Shown: piece after piece, positions 26,419 to 36,000 of the stretch
Numbering within the stretch: position 1 is the stretch's first letter
How the letters are laid out: each line of letters opens with the position of its first letter
Assembly: GCA_036405815.1 (NCBI GenBank)
Contig: DASWWX010000025.1
Coordinates: 62,001 to 126,000 of the forward strand
Source: Solimonas sp036405815
GTDB taxonomy: Bacteria > Pseudomonadota > Gammaproteobacteria > Nevskiales > Nevskiaceae
Reading direction: 5' to 3'
DNA length: 64,000 nucleotides
The notes under the pieces: model-generated
Database searches by the model: none
What the model was told of the DNA's origin: nothing
What the model saw: only the letters and a program-made list of their open reading frames with translations
Position numbers and translations under genes: made by a program

Positions 26419-28683
26419 TCAGAACGTATAGCCGAGGAACACCAGGATATTGTCGCGATCACGCGCCGCATCGCGATCCATGCCGCCGGTGAACCAGGTA
26501 TAGCGAATCTCGCCGGTGTACTTCGACAGATAGTCCCAGCGGATGCCCGAGAGAATCTGCTTGCGGCCCTCGACGAAATTCTGGCCCAGGCCCGGCGCAA
26601 CGCCCTCGACGTCATGAAACAACGCGTTCAGCAACTCGATATTGAGTCCGAGAAAAGCACTGTCGTACCGCGTCAGCGTGACAAAGCGATAACCATACGA
26701 GATGTCCGTGCCGAAGCCGCCACGATCCCGGTGCGCCGTCGGATTCTGGCGCAGCGTCGCCTCGGTATCGATGCTGGTGGGATCCGCAGGATTGCTGCGG
26801 ATGTCGCGCGGATTGATCCCGATGCTGCCGTCGGCACCACCCGATATGTGAGTGTCCGTACCCGCGCCGTTGAACTGCAGCTCATCGAGCCCTGGCATGT
26901 CGATCACATGCGTCAGGCCCAGCTCCAGCAACAGCGTGATCTGGCTCGCACCCAACGGGTTGTCGCCACCGATCGTCTTCAGGAACGTGGTGCCGAGCTG
27001 ACCCACCTTCATGCGCTCATAGCCACGCACGTAGTCGCCGGGGCCGATATCAATACCGCGATACTGCGAGATGAAGTCCGGCACGGCCGTACGACGGCCC
27101 GGCAGCGTCGCCACGCCGACGTTGAAGTCGTTGAGCGGGAACGCCGGCTGCAGACCCGCGAAGATCACGTCGGTGGTGTGAATCTGGATCGGCAGATTCG
27201 GACGATAGGCATACTCACCGGACCAGGCGATATCGCCCAGGGTCGTGTTGAACGAGATGCCGTACATCCGGATGTCTTCCGGATACTCCACCACCAGCTC
27301 CAGGCTGCCGACCGGCAGGCCATCGCGCTCAGCCGTGGCCGGGCTGAAGTCGTTCAGGCCCACTGCTGCCGTGAGGTTGCTCAGCGGCACACCGCACGAG
27401 GCAACCAGCGCGAGCAGGTTGGTGACCGGCGTATCGAGCGGCAGATCGGGAATGCACGACTGCGAGGCGGCCAGCGCCGACACGCTCGGCACACGCGAGT
27501 GGTAGTTGGCGAAGTACAGGCCGACTTCGGTGCCGTTGTTCAGGTCTTCCAGGAAGAACTTCAGCGCCGCGCCGTACTGACCGCCATCATCGGGACGGCG
27601 CTTGGCCTCTTCCTCGAAATTGCGCGAGAACGTGCGGTCCGAACGCGATCCGAGGATCGCCGCCGGATCGTCCGGATTGCGCCACGGCTGATACAGCTCG
27701 TCCGGATCTTCCGGCGCCTTGCCGAAGGACGCCATCGCGTACTGGCCGCCGGCACCCAGCGTGTCGGAAATCGAGAAGAAGCTGCCAACCGGATCGACGA
27801 TGATCGGCTTCCACTCGTATTGATAGAACACTTCGAGGCCGACGCCATCGAAGATGTCGGCATTGAGCGTGACCATGCCCTGCGGCTGGAACACTTCCTT
27901 GATGTCCGATCCCGGGAAGCGCAGCAGGATCTGGTTCGGCGGATTGATCGAATTGAGACTGTTCAGCGCCAGGAACGCGCTCTCGCCCCAGTTCACGACG
28001 TGGTCGCCGATCTTGATGCTGACCGGCCGCTCACCCACTTCGAAGGTCCGGCTGATGAAATAGTCGAGGAATCGGAAGTCCGTGCCGTTCTGCGACTTGT
28101 TCTTGCCGGGATACCGCGAATGACGCGCCTGCAGCGTGGTATCCGGGTGGGTTTCGTCGAGATTGACGTAAACGTCGTCGAAGAAATACAGCGAACGTGC
28201 GAACACGTTCCAGCCGAACAACTCGGTATTGATGTCGGTCGTGACCTTGGCGGTCGCCTGCACCAGATCGTGCTTGTCGAAGTTCAGGTTGCCGTTGTCG
28301 CCGTTCGGGCTGAAGGAACCCGGCTGCGCGACATAGTAGGCATTGGCGTTGGCAAAACCGCCGCCGCTGGTGTCGTCTTCGTTGGGGTTGCAGGTGTTGC
28401 CAGTGAAGCTGTTGGCATCGCGGTCCGGATTGGGGCCGGATACGCCGTCGTCACCGACGCGTTGCAAGCAGATGCCGGGATTGAGATTGGACTTGCCGAT
28501 CAGCGAGTCGTCGCGGCCCTGCATACGCCAGGTCCCACCGATCGTGATCAGGTTGTCGAGGCGCACGCTGGTGTCGCCGAAGCTGAATTCAAGCGCCGCT
28601 GCACCGCCGCTGTAGGCCAGCACCGCGGCCGCAATCGCGCTCAGCTTCAGGCTCTGCGCATGCCGCCCTTTCAAAAGTTTCAT
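26419..28683 (-). CDS. DUF1302 family outer-membrane protein
   Basis: 754 residues, long for the family (about 600 is common). An N-terminal signal ends GGAAALEF; the body has alternating strand patterns and many aromatic girdle residues, and the C-terminal residue is Phe after YTF, a common outer-membrane barrel ending. ATG at 28683 is preceded by GGAGGGAGAGGGG. First gene of the DUF1302-DUF1329-YCF48-MMPL operon, so it should form the outer-membrane component, perhaps a hydrophobic-compound channel. About 270 bases of untranslated DNA upstream hold its promoter. Confidence 0.88.
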   Translation of the reverse strand: MKLLKGRHAQSLKLSAIAAAVLAYSGGAAALEFSFGDTSVRLDNLITIGGTWRMQGRDDSLIGKSNLNPGICLQRVGDDGVSGPNPDRDANSFTGNTCNPNEDDTSGGGFANANAYYVAQPGSFSPNGDNGNLNFDKHDLVQATAKVTTDINTELFGWNVFARSLYFFDDVYVNLDETHPDTTLQARHSRYPGKNKSQNGTDFRFLDYFISRTFEVGERPVSIKIGDHVVNWGESAFLALNSLNSINPPNQILLRFPGSDIKEVFQPQGMVTLNADIFDGVGLEVFYQYEWKPIIVDPVGSFFSISDTLGAGGQYAMASFGKAPEDPDELYQPWRNPDDPAAILGSRSDRTFSRNFEEEAKRRPDDGGQYGAALKFFLEDLNNGTEVGLYFANYHSRVPSVSALAASQSCIPDLPLDTPVTNLLALVASCGVPLSNLTAAVGLNDFSPATAERDGLPVGSLELVVEYPEDIRMYGISFNTTLGDIAWSGEYAYRPNLPIQIHTTDVIFAGLQPAFPLNDFNVGVATLPGRRTAVPDFISQYRGIDIGPGDYVRGYERMKVGQLGTTFLKTIGGDNPLGASQITLLLELGLTHVIDMPGLDELQFNGAGTDTHISGGADGSIGINPRDIRSNPADPTSIDTEATLRQNPTAHRDRGGFGTDISYGYRFVTLTRYDSAFLGLNIELLNALFHDVEGVAPGLGQNFVEGRKQILSGIRWDYLSKYTGEIRYTWFTGGMDRDAARDRDNILVFLGYTF

Positions 28684-28706
28684 CCCCTCTCCCTCCAGTT
28701 TCGTTA

Positions 28707-28723
28707 CGGTCGCATCGCGACCG
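28707..28723. promoter_or_regulatory. Short inverted repeat in the DUF1302 leader
   Basis: Two 7-base arms (28707-28713, 28717-28723) flank a 3-base centre, about 25 bases before the DUF1302 ATG. It could be an operator for a dimeric regulator or an mRNA hairpin near the ribosome site. The rest of the 276-base gap to pgeF shows an A/T-rich patch near 28890 but no convincing sigma-70 pair. Confidence 0.3.
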
Positions 28724-28959
28724 GGCCCGACACCGCAGAAGAAAAAACCGACGGCTGATTCAGGCGAACCTACCCCAGTTCGACCTGTGCGCAAGCTTCC
28801 TCCACCACGGCATGGGGCTTGATCACCCTTCTTCGATTGCCAGCGCCCGCCGTCCGCGCATCAAGCGCTCGACTGCAAGCAAACATCTGAATTTTTTAAC
28901 AGACGCGTCCCTGCGGCGCAAGGAAAATCGCGCATTACGTAGGGCATGAACCCCGAACT

Positions 28960-29724
28960 TCAGCGCGCATCGGCCGTCGCATCGCGCCAAATCAGCGTCG
29001 CCATGCGCCCGCACCGGGGTTCACGCCGAAACGAGTAGTAACCCCGCGCCTCGGTCATCGTGCAGGCATTGCCGCCATGGACCGCCGCGACCCCCGCGGC
29101 GGTCAGGCGCAGGCGTGCCAAAGCGTAGATGTCCGCCATCCAGCGATCCCCCTGCCCCGGCCGGAACGCGGCCTCCGCCTCCGGCTGGGCCGACACAAAA
29201 GCCGCCCGCACCTCCGGTCCGACCTCGAATGCCGCCGGCCCGATCGCCGCACCCAGCCAGGCCTGCACCCGGCCCGGCGCAATCGGCATTGCGGCCAGCG
29301 TCGCTTCCAGCACGCCGGCGGCCAGTCCGCGCCAGCCGGCGTGCGCAGCCGCCACGACGCTGCCATCGACCGCCGCAAACAGGACCGGCAGACAATCGGC
29401 GGTGAGTACCGCGCAGACCACGCCCGGCTGCGCGGTCCAGCTGGCATCCGCCGTCACCGTGCCCATTGCGGGGAGCGCCGCGACCGCAACGCCATGCACC
29501 TGCCGCAACCAACCCGGCTCCGACGGCAGCTCCAGCGCCGCCCGCAAACGACGGCGGTTTTCGGCAACGGCGACCGGATCGTCGCCGCAGTGATCGGCGA
29601 GATTGAGCTGATCGTAGGGCGACACACTGACGCCGCCATGACGCAGCGTCTGCCAGGCCCGCACACCGGGGGGGCTCGGCCAAGCGGCGGCCAGCGCCAG
29701 CGCCACCCCCGTCACCGAACTCAC
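28960..29724 (-). CDS. pgeF: Peptidoglycan editing factor / laccase-domain protein PgeF (YfiH)
   Basis: 254 residues of the PgeF/YlmD/YfiH family, cytoplasmic Cys-His metal proteins first called polyphenol oxidases; the E. coli member prevents L-Ser being misplaced in peptidoglycan stems. The signature residues are visible: LRQVHG, LTADCLPVL and AAHAGWRG, which supply His, Cys and His. The GTG start overlaps the rluD stop (GTGA), so it is translationally coupled to rluD, an arrangement common in proteobacteria. Confidence 0.95.
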   Translation of the reverse strand: MSSVTGVALALAAAWPSPPGVRAWQTLRHGGVSVSPYDQLNLADHCGDDPVAVAENRRRLRAALELPSEPGWLRQVHGVAVAALPAMGTVTADASWTAQPGVVCAVLTADCLPVLFAAVDGSVVAAAHAGWRGLAAGVLEATLAAMPIAPGRVQAWLGAAIGPAAFEVGPEVRAAFVSAQPEAEAAFRPGQGDRWMADIYALARLRLTAAGVAAVHGGNACTMTEARGYYSFRREPRCGRMATLIWRDATADAR

Positions 29725-30698
29725 CCGTTGACGCTGCGCGCGTGCGCGCGCAAGGCGGCCGCCAGCGCCTGCATGTCGGCCGGCGGCTCCGACGTCCAGG
29801 CGACCCGCTTGCCGCTGCGCGGATGCGTGAGTTCCAGTTCGCGCGCGTGCAGCGCCTGACGAGGGAAGGTCTTGAGCAGGTCACGCAGGTCAGCCGGCAT
29901 GCCGGCGCAGCGCGCGGCGCCGCCGTAGACAGCGTCACCGATGATCGGGTGGCGGATATGGGCCATGTGCACACGAATCTGGTGCGTGCGGCCGGTTTCG
30001 AGCTTGACCCGCAACCAGCTGTGCTGAACGTAGCGCTCCTGGACACGATAGTGCGTTACCGACTCGCGGCCATCGGCCACCACCGCCATTTTCAGGCGAT
30101 CGCGCGGGTGCCGACCGATCGGCGCATCGACGGTCGCGCCGGCGATCAACGCGCCCTGGACCCATGCGTCGTACTCGCGGCGAATCTCGCGCTCGGCCAG
30201 CTCCGCGACCAGATGCGCATGCGCCTTCAGGTTCAGTGCCACGACCAGCAGGCCGGATGTGTCCTTGTCCAGGCGATGGACGATGCCCGCGCGCGGCACC
30301 GCCGCCGTGGCCGGAAAATGGAACAGCAACGCATTCTGCAAGGTGCTGGCACGCTGGCCAGCCCCCGGGTGCACGGTGAGGCCGGCCGGCTTGTCGATGA
30401 TCGCCAGGTCTTTGTCGGCGTGCACGATCTTGAGCGGCAGATCCTGCGCCTCCATCCGCGACTCTTCCTCGGGCTCGGCATCCAGCATCAGCCGGTCGCC
30501 GGCCTCGACCGGGTGGCGCGTGCGGGTCTGCGGCCGGTCGTTCAGCAGCAGCCGGCCTGCCTCGATCCAGGTCTGCAGGCGTGCGCGCGAATAGGCATCG
30601 AACAGCTTGGCGCAGACCACATCCAACCGCTGACCGGCCAGCGCGTCGGGAACCTCCGCACTCAACTGCAGGTCATCCTCGGGAACCTCAATGGCCAT
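29721..30698 (-). CDS. rluD: 23S rRNA pseudouridine synthase RluD
   Basis: 325 residues: an N-terminal S4-like RNA-binding domain (GQRLDVVCAKLFDAYSRARLQ) then the RluA-type catalytic domain with HRLDKDTSG carrying the catalytic Asp, and late RTHQIRVH. RluD modifies helix 69 of 23S rRNA (U1911/1915/1917). Its neighbours decide the paralogue: divergent bamD upstream and coupled pgeF downstream is the standard rluD context. Start-to-start distance to bamD is only 37 bases. Confidence 0.95.
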   Translation of the reverse strand: MAIEVPEDDLQLSAEVPDALAGQRLDVVCAKLFDAYSRARLQTWIEAGRLLLNDRPQTRTRHPVEAGDRLMLDAEPEEESRMEAQDLPLKIVHADKDLAIIDKPAGLTVHPGAGQRASTLQNALLFHFPATAAVPRAGIVHRLDKDTSGLLVVALNLKAHAHLVAELAEREIRREYDAWVQGALIAGATVDAPIGRHPRDRLKMAVVADGRESVTHYRVQERYVQHSWLRVKLETGRTHQIRVHMAHIRHPIIGDAVYGGAARCAGMPADLRDLLKTFPRQALHARELELTHPRSGKRVAWTSEPPADMQALAAALRAHARSVNG

Positions 30699-30702
30699 CG
30701 GC

Positions 30703-30708
30703 TATACT
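30703..30708 (+). promoter_or_regulatory. Candidate -10 box of bamD
   Basis: TATACT lies 28 bases before the bamD ATG and five bases upstream of the rluD start codon on the other strand. No good -35 match stands 16-18 bases earlier. The same -10 hexamer occurs before petA. Confidence 0.45.
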
Positions 30709-30735
30709 CGGCGCTTCCGTCAAAGCTGGCATCAA

Positions 30736-31815
30736 ATGACTCTCAGATTTCTCGCCGCTGCGACCCTGGTCGCCGGCCTCTGCGCGTGCAGCTCCAATCC
30801 GGACCGGCCGGCTCCCAACAACCCGTTCAAACCGGAGCAGGTGTCGTCGCGCGAACAGCGGCTGCAAGCCGGCGAATTGTACCGGCTTGCGCGCAGCGCC
30901 CTGGATTCGAGCGATTTTACCGGCGCGATCACGCGGTATGGGCAGATCTCGCTGCGCTTCCCCTTCACCGACTACGCCGTGCAGTCGCAGATGGAGCGCG
31001 TCTACGCCTTGTATCGCAACTACCAGTATGACGAAGCGCTGACCGACGCCGATCGCTTCCTGCGCGACTACCCGCGGCATGCGCACGCCGACTACGTGCA
31101 GTACCTCAAGGGTCTGATCAACGCGCAACGCGACCAGGGCTTCACCGCAAGCCTGGGCTTCGATACGCGCGCCCGCGACGTTTCCAACCTGCGCCGCGCC
31201 TTCGACGATTTCGCGCTGCTGGTGCAGAAATACCCGAACAGCCGCTACGCCGGTGACGGTCGCCAGCGCATGATCGACCTGCGCAACCGCATCGCCGAAC
31301 ACGAGCTGACCGTCGTCGAGTACTACGTGCGCCGTGGCGCGATGGTCGCCGCAGCCAAGCGCGCCGAACAGATCGTCTCGCAGTATCCGGGCGCGCCCGC
31401 AGCACTGCGAGCGCTGGAGTTGCTCGGCGATAGCTACGACGCTTTGGGCATGAAGGAGCAGGCCGACGACGCGCGCCGCCTGCGAACGGCCCAGCTCGCG
31501 GCCATCAGCCCGTCAGGCGCGGCTCCCGCACCGCCTGCGAAAGACGACAAACCCGGCTTCTTCCGCCGACTGTTCACGCCGGGCAGCGACGAGGTCGAGG
31601 GTTACACGCTGACGCTGCCGCCTGCGCAGGACGACCGCCAGACATCGCCGGAAACGGCGGCAGCCGGCGCCAACAACAACGACACAGCCGACACGTCCGC
31701 CGGCGAGTACCGCGCCGGCCAGTTGCGCGTTTACATGGAACCCTACGACGACGCTCCGGCACCGAAAGCAGACACGGCATCCGCCGATCCGGCCGCGGCG
31801 CCCGCCACGCCCTGA
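30736..31815 (+). CDS. bamD: Outer-membrane assembly lipoprotein BamD (ComL)
   Basis: 359 residues. Signal and lipobox end LCAC-SSN; the TPR core (QAGELYRLARSALDSSDF, RFPFTDYAVQSQMERVYA, YPRHAHADYVQYLKG, FDDFALLVQKYPNSRYAGD, VVEYYVRRGAMVAAAKRAEQ) is standard for the BAM complex scaffold that binds BamA, BamC and BamE. The ATG at 30736 is used because it begins the signal peptide. After about residue 255 there is a tail of some 100 residues rich in Ala, Pro, Asp and Thr, not present in the 245-residue E. coli protein. Essential housekeeping gene. Confidence 0.95.
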   Translation: MTLRFLAAATLVAGLCACSSNPDRPAPNNPFKPEQVSSREQRLQAGELYRLARSALDSSDFTGAITRYGQISLRFPFTDYAVQSQMERVYALYRNYQYDEALTDADRFLRDYPRHAHADYVQYLKGLINAQRDQGFTASLGFDTRARDVSNLRRAFDDFALLVQKYPNSRYAGDGRQRMIDLRNRIAEHELTVVEYYVRRGAMVAAAKRAEQIVSQYPGAPAALRALELLGDSYDALGMKEQADDARRLRTAQLAAISPSGAAPAPPAKDDKPGFFRRLFTPGSDEVEGYTLTLPPAQDDRQTSPETAAAGANNNDTADTSAGEYRAGQLRVYMEPYDDAPAPKADTASADPAAAPATP

Positions 31816-31857
31816 TTCCGACGCGCCGGCCCTCGGGCCGATCTCGATCTGCAGCTT

Positions 31858-33483
31858 TTAAAGATCGCCGTACTGCGCGGTGATCGGATAACGCCGCTCG
31901 CGCCCGAACGCACAGCGTGTGATCTTCGGCCCCGGCGGCGCCTGGCGGCGCTTGTACTCCGAACGCCGCACCAGCGACGCCACACGACGCACGATCGCCT
32001 CGTCATACCCACGCTGCACAATCTCCGGAATCGAGCGTTGCTGCTCGACGTACAGCTCCAGTACGGGATCCAGCACCTCGTAAGGCGGCAGCGAATCCGA
32101 ATCCTTCTGGTCGGGCCGCAACTCGGCGCTGGGCGGGCGCACGATGACGCGCTCCGGAATCGCAGGGCCCAGCGTGTTGCGGTAACGCGCCAGGCGATAC
32201 ACCAGCGTTTTGTAGACGTCCTTGATCGGCGCAAAACCGCCGCACATGTCGCCGTACAGCGTCGCGTAACCGACGGCCATCTCGCTCTTGTTGCCGGTGG
32301 TCAGCACCACCGGCCCGAACTTGTTGGACAGGGCCATCAACAACACGCCGCGGCAGCGCGACTGTAGATTCTCTTCGGCCAGGTCCGGCGCGCGATTCTC
32401 GAACAGCGGCGCCAGCGTCGCGGAAAACGCCTCGAACGCCGGCTCGATCGGCAAGCTGGAATAGCGGATGCCCAACGCCTCGGCTTCAAGCCGCGCGTCG
32501 TCGTTGGACATGTCGGCGGTATACCGCGACGGCAGCGACACGCCCCAGACCCGTTCAGGCCCCAGCGCATCGGCTGCGATCGCCGCGACCAGTGCCGAAT
32601 CGATCCCGCCGGACAACCCGATCAGCGCACCGGGGAAGCCATTGCGGTTGACGTAGTCGCGCACCGATTGGACGAGGCCACGGTAGACCACGGCCTCCTC
32701 GGAAGTCTCCGCCCGCAGGCTGCCGCGCCACCGGCCACCATCGAAATGCAGCGCGTGCACGCCTTCCTCGAACAGCGGTGCGGCGAATCCGATGCGGCCA
32801 TCGGCATCGACCGCGGTGGAATCGCCATCGAACAGCACATCGTCCTGACCGCCGACGCAATTGACGTAGGCGATCGGCAGCCCCGTCTCGGCGATTCGCG
32901 AATCGAACACGCGACGACGCTCTGCCGACTTGTGGCGATCGAAGGGTGAGGCATTGAGCGCGATCAGCAGCTCGGCGCCTGCGGCCTTGGCGGCGGCGGC
33001 CGGCGCCGCCCCCCAGAGGTCCTCGCAGATGCACAGGCCGATGCGCCGTCCGCCGTGTTCGAACACCAGCGTTTCGCGGCCGGGCCGGAAGTGGCGGCGC
33101 TCATCGAACACGCCGTAATTGGGTAGCCGCTGCTTGCGGGTACGCGCCAGCACGGCGCCATCGCGGATCACATAGGCAGCGTTGTAGATCACACGCTCGC
33201 CGTTGTCGGTCGCAAACTCGGGGAGGCCGACGATCACCGTGACGTCGCGCACCTCGTCGAGCAGCCGGCGCACGCCCGATTCGATCTGCGCCGGCATCGC
33301 CGTACGCAGCAGAAGATCGTCCGGCGGATAGCCGATCAACGAGAGTTCGGGGCAGGCAACCAGATCGGCGCCGAGCGCATCGCGCGCGTGCCGTGCGGCG
33401 TCGATGATCTTCTGGACATTGCCTTCGACATCGCCGACCCAGAGATTGAGCTGGGCCAGCGCGAGCGTGAACGGTTGCGACAT
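31858..33483 (-). CDS. nadE: Glutamine-dependent NAD+ synthetase
   Basis: 541 residues in two parts: an N-terminal nitrilase-type glutaminase with Glu in CPELSLIGYPP, Lys in RKQRLPNYGVFDE and Cys in LCICEDLW, and a C-terminal synthetase with the PP-loop ATP site LSGGIDSALV and the late TTGNKSEMAVGYAT. It makes NAD+ from deamido-NAD+, ATP and glutamine. It stands alone, convergent with bamD and 83 bases after the sucD stop in the same direction; a strong terminator in that gap suggests its own promoter. Confidence 0.96.
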   Translation of the reverse strand: MSQPFTLALAQLNLWVGDVEGNVQKIIDAARHARDALGADLVACPELSLIGYPPDDLLLRTAMPAQIESGVRRLLDEVRDVTVIVGLPEFATDNGERVIYNAAYVIRDGAVLARTRKQRLPNYGVFDERRHFRPGRETLVFEHGGRRIGLCICEDLWGAAPAAAAKAAGAELLIALNASPFDRHKSAERRRVFDSRIAETGLPIAYVNCVGGQDDVLFDGDSTAVDADGRIGFAAPLFEEGVHALHFDGGRWRGSLRAETSEEAVVYRGLVQSVRDYVNRNGFPGALIGLSGGIDSALVAAIAADALGPERVWGVSLPSRYTADMSNDDARLEAEALGIRYSSLPIEPAFEAFSATLAPLFENRAPDLAEENLQSRCRGVLLMALSNKFGPVVLTTGNKSEMAVGYATLYGDMCGGFAPIKDVYKTLVYRLARYRNTLGPAIPERVIVRPPSAELRPDQKDSDSLPPYEVLDPVLELYVEQQRSIPEIVQRGYDEAIVRRVASLVRRSEYKRRQAPPGPKITRCAFGRERRYPITAQYGDL

Positions 33484-33491
33484 GCGAAAAG

Positions 33492-33517
33492 CTTAGCCCA
33501 GAAACTTAGCCCGGAAA
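33492..33517. repeat. 13-bp direct repeat before nadE
   Basis: Two adjacent 13-base units (CTTAGCCCAGAAA and CTTAGCCCGGAAA, one mismatch) lie immediately next to the sucCD terminator stem and just upstream of the nadE start codon. On the minus strand the second copy supplies the TTTCC that follows the stem. Confidence 0.7.
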
Positions 33518-33547
33518 CAGCGACGGCGGCCGTGGCCGCCGTCGCTG
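33518..33547 (-). terminator. Intrinsic terminator of sucCD
   Basis: Two perfectly complementary 14-base arms (33518-33531, 33534-33547) separated by two bases, G+C-rich, 19 bases after the sucD stop; on the minus strand it is followed by TTTCC. It separates sucCD from nadE. Confidence 0.8.
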
Positions 33548-33566
33548 GATGTTGCGAGAAGACCGC

Positions 33567-34442
33567 TTACTTGAGCAGCGACTTCATCGCCGCGCCGAGA
33601 TCGGCCGGCGAACGCACCGTCTTGACGCCAGCGGCTTCCAGCGCCGCAAACTTTTCGTCGGCCGTGCCCTTGCCGCCGGCGATGATCGCGCCGGCATGGC
33701 CCATGCGCTTGCCCGGCGGCGCGGTGACGCCGGCGATGTAGGCGACGACCGGCTTCTTGACGTTGCCCTTGATGTACTCGGCCGCCTCTTCTTCGGAGGA
33801 GCCGCCGATCTCGCCGACCATGATGATGCCTTCGGTCGCCGGGTCCTTCTCGAACAGCGAGATGACGTCGATGAAGCCCAGGCCGCGCACCGGGTCGCCG
33901 CCGATGCCGACGCAGGTCGACTGGCCGAGACCGTTCTGCGTGGTCTGGTGCACGGTTTCGTACGTCAGCGTGCCGGAGCGCGACACGATGCCGATCTTGC
34001 CCGGCTTGTGGATGTGGCCCGGCATGATGCCGATCTTGCACTGGCCCGGCGTGATGACACCCGGGCAGTTGGGGCCGACCAGCACGCTGTCCGGATACTG
34101 CGCACGCAGCGTCGCCTTGACCTTGATCATGTCGATCACCGGAATGCCCTCGGTGATGCAGATGATGACCTTGATGCCGGCGTCGGCCGCTTCGAGGATC
34201 GCGTCGGCCGCACCGGGCGCCGGGACGTAGATCATCGTCGCATTGGCACCCGTGGCCTTCACCGCGTCATGCGCCGTGTTGAACACCGGCAGATCCAGAT
34301 GCTTGCCCCCGCCCTTGCCCGGCGAGACGCCGCCGACCATCTTGGTGCCGTAGGCGATCGCCTGTTCGGAATGGAAGGTGCCCTGCTTGCCGGTGAAGCC
34401 CTGGCAGATGACCTTGGTGTTCTTGTCGATCAGGATGGACAT
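33567..34442 (-). CDS. sucD: Succinyl-CoA ligase (ADP-forming) alpha subunit
   Basis: 291 residues, the normal length. N-terminal CoA-binding Rossmann domain (ICQGFTGKQGTFHSEQAI), VGPNCPGVITP, and the catalytic phosphohistidine in KRMGHAGAII. With SucC it converts succinyl-CoA to succinate with nucleotide triphosphate formation in the TCA cycle. It begins three bases after the sucC stop. Confidence 0.98.
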   Translation of the reverse strand: MSILIDKNTKVICQGFTGKQGTFHSEQAIAYGTKMVGGVSPGKGGGKHLDLPVFNTAHDAVKATGANATMIYVPAPGAADAILEAADAGIKVIICITEGIPVIDMIKVKATLRAQYPDSVLVGPNCPGVITPGQCKIGIMPGHIHKPGKIGIVSRSGTLTYETVHQTTQNGLGQSTCVGIGGDPVRGLGFIDVISLFEKDPATEGIIMVGEIGGSSEEEAAEYIKGNVKKPVVAYIAGVTAPPGKRMGHAGAIIAGGKGTADEKFAALEAAGVKTVRSPADLGAAMKSLLK

Positions 34443-34445
34443 GGA

Positions 34446-35612
<1,167 letters not shown>

Positions 35613-35753
35613 GCGGATACCCCGAAGGACACTGCGATCTGGAAGCGCGGCATTCTCGCGCAGCAACGGGGCAGACGCAAAAGCGCAAACGGACGAGGCC
35701 CTCGAACCGGCGAGGCTCCGCGTAGAATGCGCTCCGTCCGATCCCGTGCTCCA

Positions 35754-35981
35754 ATGAATGTGATCCGCCTGCTGATTCTGCTGGTCGTCGCTTGGCTGTT
35801 GTGGCGCGCCTGGCGCCTGTTGCGCGCGCAGCTGACTGCACAGCCACCGCCGGAAGAACCCACGCCGCCGCCGGAAGCGACCTCGTCTTATGAGCCGATG
35901 GCGCGTTGCGCGCGATGCGGCGTGCACGCGCCGGCACACGCCCTGTCCAAGGCCGGCCTCTGCGGCCGTTGCGCCGAGTGA
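35754..35981 (+). CDS. PP0621-like small membrane-anchored zinc-ribbon protein
   Basis: 75 residues: an N-terminal membrane helix (VIRLLILLVVAWLLWRAW), a Pro/Glu-rich linker, and a C-terminal CARC...CGRC four-cysteine motif that should bind zinc. This layout fits the PP0621 family found upstream of pilS in pseudomonads and relatives. A TAGAAT box at 35723-35728, 26 bases before the ATG, is a plausible -10. It ends 19 bases before pilS and is probably co-transcribed. Function unknown. Confidence 0.8.
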   Translation: MNVIRLLILLVVAWLLWRAWRLLRAQLTAQPPPEEPTPPPEATSSYEPMARCARCGVHAPAHALSKAGLCGRCAE

Positions 35982-36000
35982 CGCTCACCGGATCGCGCTG

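Noticed and set aside
26389..28758. A 789-codon plus-strand open frame opposite the DUF1302 gene
   Set aside because: Antisense shadow; the minus-strand protein has a signal peptide, ribosome site and family pattern.
31827..31840. GC-rich inverted repeat between bamD and nadE considered as a terminator
   Set aside because: Six-base arms leave a 2-base loop and no T-run follows on either strand.
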